Below are positions 59,728 to 64,000 of a stretch of DNA of 64,000 nt, one piece after another (position 1 is the stretch's first letter; each line of letters begins with the position of its first letter). The position numbers were made by a program, and so were the translations under genes. The stretch comes from Streptomyces sp. AP-93 (lineage in GTDB: Bacteria; Actinomycetota; Actinomycetes; Streptomycetales; Streptomycetaceae), in assembly GCF_022808175.1 (NCBI RefSeq), contig NZ_JALGBX010000027.1:62001-126000 (forward strand). Direction: 5' to 3'. The notes below the pieces were generated by a model that was given only the letters and a program-made list of their open reading frames with translations, made no database searches and was not told the origin of the DNA.

Positions 59728-61092
59728 ATGGAGCCGCAGATGGAGAGTCCCAGCCGTACCGCGCTGATCGAGGACCTGATGGGGCGCTTCCCGCACGTGC
59801 CCCGGGAAGCCGTGATCAAGGAAGACCTCCTGCGGGGCGGCATGGCCTTCGACGAGTCCGCGCTCAGCGGAGGCGCCGACGGGGCTTCGGGCGACGTCAA
59901 GCCGAAGTCGTACTTCATCTTCTCCTTCGACCACCGCACCCTCCCGGAGCTCGGCGCCGCCGCCCTGAACAGGCCCCCCGAGGAGATCGTGCTCACGGGC
60001 GGCCCGTACGAGCTGCGCCGCACCGTGGTCTCCGTACGGGTCAATCCGGACTCCCCGTACGTGGTGCGCGGCGGGGAGGACGGCGCGCTCGGCCTGTACC
60101 TGGACGGCGTACGGATCGCGGACGTCGGCCTGCCGCCGATGCCGGAGTACTACCGGCACAAGCTGTCGAACGGCAAGTCGGTGATGGAGGTCGCGCCGAC
60201 CATCCAGTGGGGCTACCTCATCTACCTGACGGTCTTCCGGGTGTGCCAGTACTTCGGCGCCAAGGAGGAGTGCCAGTTCTGCGACATCAACCACAACTGG
60301 CGCCAGCACAAGGCCGCCGGCCGCCCCTACACCGGGGTCAAGCCCGTCGACGAGGTGCTGGAGGCGCTGGAGATCATCGACCGGTACGACACGGCGGGCA
60401 TCTCCCGGGCCTACACCCTCACGGGCGGCTCGATCACCTCCCAGGTCGGCGGCCGTGACGAGGCGGACTTCTACGGCCAGTACGCCAAGGCCATCGAGGA
60501 GCGCTTCCCCGGCCGCTGGACCGGCAAGGTCGTCGCACAGGCCCTGCCCCGCGACGCCGTGCAGCGCTTCCACGACCACGGCGTCAAGATCTACCACCCC
60601 AACTTCGAGGTGTGGGACGAGTACCTGTTCAAGCTCCACTGCCCGGGCAAGGAGCGCTACGTCGGCCGCGACGAATGGCACCGCAGGATCCTGGACTCCA
60701 CCGAGGTGTTCGGCCCGCGCAACGTGATCCCGAACTTCGTGGCGGGCATCGAGATGGCCGAGCCCTTCGGGTTCACCAAGGTGAGCGAGGCCATCGCGTC
60801 CACCCAGGAGGGCCTGCGGTTCTTCATGTCGCACGGCGTCGTCCCGCGCTTCACCACCTGGTGCCCGGAGCCGACGACCCCGCTGGGCAAGGCCAATCCG
60901 CTGGGCGCGCCCCTCGAGTACCACGTCCGCCTGCTGGAGACCTACCGGGCGACGCTGGAGGAGTTCGGCCTGAGCTCCCCGCCCGGGTACGGTCCGGCCG
61001 GCCCCGGCCGCGCGGTGTTCTCCGTCTCCTCCTTCATGGACAGCCTGGAGGGGCTGGAGGAGAAGGAGCAGACGGAGAACAGCACGGTCTGA
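59728..61092 (+). CDS. Radical SAM protein with atypical cysteine spacing
   Basis: The 454-residue cytoplasmic protein has a unique N-terminal domain (about 1-165), then the presumed [4Fe-4S]/SAM motif CQYFGAKEECQFC with Cys at 173, 182 and 185 (C-x8-C-x2-C instead of C-x3-C-x2-C). A TIM-barrel-like region follows (TLTGGSIT about 230-237 as the GGE-like SAM contact; NFVAGIEMAEPFG about 332-344). A late WCPEPTTPLG (about 375) may bind SAM or a second cofactor. ATG 59740 with GGAG upstream is an alternative start. The substrate is unknown. It converges with the ferredoxin-reductase gene. Confidence 0.82.
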   Translation: MEPQMESPSRTALIEDLMGRFPHVPREAVIKEDLLRGGMAFDESALSGGADGASGDVKPKSYFIFSFDHRTLPELGAAALNRPPEEIVLTGGPYELRRTVVSVRVNPDSPYVVRGGEDGALGLYLDGVRIADVGLPPMPEYYRHKLSNGKSVMEVAPTIQWGYLIYLTVFRVCQYFGAKEECQFCDINHNWRQHKAAGRPYTGVKPVDEVLEALEIIDRYDTAGISRAYTLTGGSITSQVGGRDEADFYGQYAKAIEERFPGRWTGKVVAQALPRDAVQRFHDHGVKIYHPNFEVWDEYLFKLHCPGKERYVGRDEWHRRILDSTEVFGPRNVIPNFVAGIEMAEPFGFTKVSEAIASTQEGLRFFMSHGVVPRFTTWCPEPTTPLGKANPLGAPLEYHVRLLETYRATLEEFGLSSPPGYGPAGPGRAVFSVSSFMDSLEGLEEKEQTENSTV

Positions 61093-61102
61093 CAGGTCGG
61101 GC

Positions 61103-62191
61103 TCAGAGGTCGAGGACCAGGTCCGAGGTCGGCAGGGACTGGCAGGTCAGGACGTCGGTGTCGGGCAGGTCCTCCGAGGGGGTCACCAGGTGTGCCGCCG
61201 TGCCCTTGAGGACCGTGCAGGCACAGCTCTCGCACTGCCCGACCCGGCAGCCGCTCGGCATGGCGACCCCGGCCGCCTCGCCGAGGGCGAGGAGCGGGCC
61301 GTCGTTCTTGCGCCAGGTGGCGCTGCGTCCGGACCGGGCGAAGGTGACGGTGTGCTCGGCGTCGTCGGGCACGGTCACCTCCCGCCGGGCCGGGCGGAAC
61401 TTCTCGCTGAACACCTCGAAGCGGGGGACGCCGCGCGCGATCAGGGCGCCGGTGAGGGCGTCGAGCATGGGCTGCGGTCCGCACAGGTAGAAGCGGGCGC
61501 GGCGGGTGATGAGGCCGGGGCCGATGTCGTCGACGGTGACGAACCCGGTGCGGTCGTAGTCGCGGCCGAGGACGTCCTGCGTACCGGGAGCGGCGTAGTG
61601 GTCGATGACCTTCAGCGCCGGTATCCGGGCGGCCAGTTCGCGCAGCCGGTCCCGGAAGGGGTGGTCGGCCGCGTTGTTGTTTCCGTAGTGCAGGACGACC
61701 TCGGGGACCGTGCCGCCGGTGGCGGCGAGGGTTTCGAGGTAGCTGAGGAACGGGGTGATGCCGATGCCGCCGGCGAGCAGCACGACCGGGTTGTCGGTGT
61801 GCGTGGGGAGGGCGAAGACGCCGCCCGGGCTCGCCAGGTGGAGCCGGTCCCCGATCCGGAGCTCCTCGTGGATCCGGGTGGAGAAGGCTCCGCCGGGGAT
61901 GTGGCGTACGGCGAGCCCGTAGTCGGTACGGCCTTCCGCGAGGGCGGGTCCGGTGAGGGAGTAGCTGCGGCCGTCCGACGGCTCCTGGACGGTGCCGTCC
62001 CGGTTCTCGGCGAGCACGGTCAGGTGCTGGCCCGGCCGGTAGTCCGGCAGGGCTCCGCCGTCCTCGGGGGCGAGCCGCAGGGCGCGTATTCCGGGGCTCG
62101 CCTCGGTGAGGGCCGTCACGGTGAAGGGGCGGGTCCCGGTCCAGGTGCCGTCTCCGGGAACCGGGCCGATCCGGCAGGCGGCCGCCCGCAT
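61103..62191 (-). CDS. FNR-like FAD/NAD oxidoreductase domain with C-terminal [2Fe-2S] ferredoxin
   Basis: The region encodes an FAD-binding barrel (YRPGQHLTVL and SDGRSYSLTG, about residues 50-80), an NAD-binding half (LLAGGIGITPFLSYLE and YLCGPQPMLDAL) and a plant-type [2Fe-2S] ferredoxin (SGCRVGQCESCACTVL, final Cys in VLTCQS). As annotated it starts at ATG 62191 and is 362 residues. However, the frame is open further upstream and reads DPLSGSAP, the normal C-terminal motif of the molybdopterin enzyme next to it. The two are probably one fused protein separated by a one-base deletion near 62222-62224. Confidence 0.85.
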   Translation of the reverse strand: MRAAACRIGPVPGDGTWTGTRPFTVTALTEASPGIRALRLAPEDGGALPDYRPGQHLTVLAENRDGTVQEPSDGRSYSLTGPALAEGRTDYGLAVRHIPGGAFSTRIHEELRIGDRLHLASPGGVFALPTHTDNPVVLLAGGIGITPFLSYLETLAATGGTVPEVVLHYGNNNAADHPFRDRLRELAARIPALKVIDHYAAPGTQDVLGRDYDRTGFVTVDDIGPGLITRRARFYLCGPQPMLDALTGALIARGVPRFEVFSEKFRPARREVTVPDDAEHTVTFARSGRSATWRKNDGPLLALGEAAGVAMPSGCRVGQCESCACTVLKGTAAHLVTPSEDLPDTDVLTCQSLPTSDLVLDL

Positions 62192-64000
62192 CGGTGCGGA
62201 ACCGCTGAGCGGGTCGGTCTCGGGTCGACGAGCCGGTTGAAGTTGCTGCCCGTGGCGGCGGTCGGGTCGGCGCCCGGGAGGGCGAGGTCGGTGGCCTCCT
62301 GCCACCAGCCGTACTCGCCCACGACGACGGAGGGGTGCAGGGAGTCGTCGAAGCGGGCGCGCAGCCGGATGGAGCCCAGGCGCGTGGCGAGCTCCAGCCA
62401 CTCGCCCTCGCCGATGCCGTGGGCGGCGGCGGTGCGCGGGTGCAGGTCCACGGAGGGGTCGGTGGCCCGGCGGCGCAGCGAGGTCAGGAGGCGCTGCTGG
62501 CTGTGGACGAAGTACCCGTGCTTGGCGCAGGTCAGCACGAGCGGGTACGCGGCGTCCGTGGGCGCGGGGTCGTGGTGCTGGGGCACCGCCGGGTAGCCGT
62601 GCTCCAGCAGCCGCTCGGAGTACAGCTCCACGCGCCGGGTGGGCGTGGCGAAGCCGGTCACCGTGTCCGCGCCGCCCGGTACCGGGGCGGCGTACTTGCG
62701 GTAGGCCTCCTCGCGGGGCACCCGGACGCCTCCCGGCTGTCGGCGCAGCTCCTCGACGGTGAGGCCGAGGGGTTCGAGCTGCCAGTTCCAGGCGGCCTCG
62801 ATGTTCCCGCCGAAGAAGTCGGCGCCCATGCCCAGACGGCAGGCGAGGTCGAAGACGAACTCGGTGTCGCTGCGGGACTCGCCCTGCGGCTCCACCATTC
62901 GGGGCCGGAGCTGGACCTGCTCCTGGGCCCGGTGGCTGACCTCGAAGCCGAAGCGCAGGGCCTCGTGCTCGTAGGAGCTGTTGACGGGAAGGACGATGTC
63001 GGCGCTGCTGCTGGTCGGGTTGTGGAAGAGGTCGAGGTGGACCTGGAAGTCGAGCGCGCTCAGCGCCCGCGCCGTGCGGTCGGAGTCGGGCTGGGCGACG
63101 ACGAGGTTGGAGCCGAAGCCGACGAGGGCGCGGACGGGGTAGGGGCGGCCCGTCTCGATGGCGGTGCACAGGTCGCCGGAGTTGATGTAGCCGAAGGCCG
63201 GCGGGCCCAGCGGGTGCTTGTCGAGCCCGAGGGCCTTGGCGCGCTGGTCGGGGGCGAACTGGCCGAAGGACGTGGCCGGGTTGTAGGGCGGGGCGGGGAC
63301 GACGTGATTGCCGCCGGGGGCGTCGTAGGAGCCGGTCAGCGCGTAGAGGGTGGCCAGGGCCCGCTCGGTCTGCGCGGCGTTCGCGCTCTGCCCCACTCCG
63401 GTCCACCCGTAGTAGGTGACCGAGGGCGCGGCGGCGATCTCCGCGGCGAGGGCGCGGATCTCCCGCTCGGGGATCCAGGTGGTGGCCGCGACCCGGGCCG
63501 GCGGCCAGGCCGCGCAGGCGTCGGCGTACCGCTCGAAGGCGGGCGCGCAGTCGACGACCGAGCCGTCGCGGAGCCCGATCGGCCGGGTGCCGCGCAGCGC
63601 GAAGCGCTCGGGGCGGTGCGCGGCGCGGGTGGTGTCGTACGCCTCGGCCCGGCCGGTCTCCTCGTCGAAGACGGCGAAGCCCGTGCGCTCCCCGGATGTG
63701 CCGGGGAGCTCGTCGGCGCGCAGGAACCGTCCGGTGTCGGCGCGGACGAGGAGGGGTGCGTTGGTCCAGGCGCGGACGAAGGCCGCGTCGTAGCCCTCGT
63801 CGGTGATGAGCAGGTGGGCGAGGCCCAGGGCGAGCGCCGCGTCGGTGCCGGGCCGGACCCGCAGCCAGTGGTCGGCCCGCAGCGCGCTGGTGGAGCGGCG
63901 CGGGTCCACGACGGCGAGCTTCGTGCCCGTCGCCTGGGCGGCGGAGAGGGCGGCGGACTGGGCGAGCCAGGTCTTGGCCGGGTTGAAGCCCCACAGCAGG
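62116..64000 (-). CDS. Molybdopterin-dependent oxidoreductase (nitrate reductase/formate dehydrogenase family), partial
   Basis: Only the C-terminal 628 residues are in the window; the gene begins to the right of 64000. The visible part has LLWGFNPAKTWLAQS at the edge, VVDPRRST, ITDEGYDAAFV, YYGWTGVGQSANAAQTERAL, LHRNPTSS-like LFHNPTSSSADIVLP and the C-terminal molybdopterin dinucleotide-binding domain (VLTCAKHGYFVHSQQ, HPRTAAAHGIGEGE, NFNRLVD). After NFNRLVD the frame breaks into about 35 unrelated Arg/Pro-rich residues. Restoring one C would continue with PETDPLSGSAP in the frame of the downstream reductase domain. Molybdenum- and Fe-S-dependent nitrate reduction is a likely role. Confidence 0.85.
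   Translation of the reverse strand, partial: LLWGFNPAKTWLAQSAALSAAQATGTKLAVVDPRRSTSALRADHWLRVRPGTDAALALGLAHLLITDEGYDAAFVRAWTNAPLLVRADTGRFLRADELPGTSGERTGFAVFDEETGRAEAYDTTRAAHRPERFALRGTRPIGLRDGSVVDCAPAFERYADACAAWPPARVAATTWIPEREIRALAAEIAAAPSVTYYGWTGVGQSANAAQTERALATLYALTGSYDAPGGNHVVPAPPYNPATSFGQFAPDQRAKALGLDKHPLGPPAFGYINSGDLCTAIETGRPYPVRALVGFGSNLVVAQPDSDRTARALSALDFQVHLDLFHNPTSSSADIVLPVNSSYEHEALRFGFEVSHRAQEQVQLRPRMVEPQGESRSDTEFVFDLACRLGMGADFFGGNIEAAWNWQLEPLGLTVEELRRQPGGVRVPREEAYRKYAAPVPGGADTVTGFATPTRRVELYSERLLEHGYPAVPQHHDPAPTDAAYPLVLTCAKHGYFVHSQQRLLTSLRRRATDPSVDLHPRTAAAHGIGEGEWLELATRLGSIRLRARFDDSLHPSVVVGEYGWWQEATDLALPGADPTAATGSNFNRLVDPRPTRSAVPHRCGRPPAGSARFPETAPGPGPAPSP

Noticed and set aside
1..64000. 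Insertion sequence, transposase, integrase or prophage
   Set aside because: No transposase, recombinase or phage gene is seen, and no repeats flank the gene blocks; gene content looks chromosomal throughout.

Overview
The window is high-GC (about 70-75%) DNA with GTG/TTG starts, AGGAGG-type ribosome binding sites, tightly overlapping start/stop codons and actinomycete-specific families (HelR, ECF41 sigma factor, PucR regulator, DUF1996, DUF4082 and DUF4142 proteins). It is most consistent with a Streptomyces chromosome. About 46 protein genes, one initiator tRNA and several regulatory elements can be supported.

Layout. 0-7 kb: end of an upstream gene, initiator tRNA-fMet, a cold-shock protein, a DEAD-box RNA helicase with a small downstream gene, then leftward genes for a TolB-like protein, an MFS transporter and a glycosyltransferase. 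7.4-30.6 kb: a large surface-polysaccharide locus made of a rightward operon (7.4-17.1 kb), two short units (17.2-20.9 kb) and a leftward operon (20.9-29.6 kb, apparently led by a 25-codon ORF), closed by an acetyltransferase gene at 30.0-30.6 kb. Together these encode homologues of all five steps of the WbpA/B/E/D/I route to a diacetamido mannuronic acid, a second amino-sugar branch, a TagA/WecG transferase, three GT2 transferases, a Wzx-like flippase, three Wzz-like proteins (one fused to a Wzy/O-antigen-ligase-like domain) and two secreted proteins. 30.9-32.4 kb: a secreted CBM2-GH18 chitinase-like protein.

32.5-46 kb: small stress and regulation modules. These are helR with an upstream rifamycin-associated element; an AraC/DJ-1 regulator with 13-bp iterons, then a rhodanese; a secreted EEP-family nuclease/phosphatase gene broken by one stop codon; an AHSA1/ArsR pair with two matching palindromes; an FAD oxidoreductase plus ECF41 sigma factor behind a recognisable ECF41 promoter; a glyoxalase-like protein; a GDT1-type cation exporter behind a yybP-ykoY (Mn2+) riboswitch; and a TetR-P450 pair with a palindromic operator facing a FUSC transporter.

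46-64 kb: the FUSC transporter, an SRPBCC protein, a secreted peptidase, a DUF4142/DUF1996 pair and a PucR regulator. A possible redox module follows: a haem-b membrane protein, a NuoF-ferredoxin fusion and two lipoproteins. The window ends with a radical SAM protein that has an unusual cysteine spacing and a molybdopterin oxidoreductase that appears to have been fused to a ferredoxin-reductase domain but is now split by a one-base frameshift. Several tandem-repeat arrays (7, 13, 15 and 35 bp) lie between genes.
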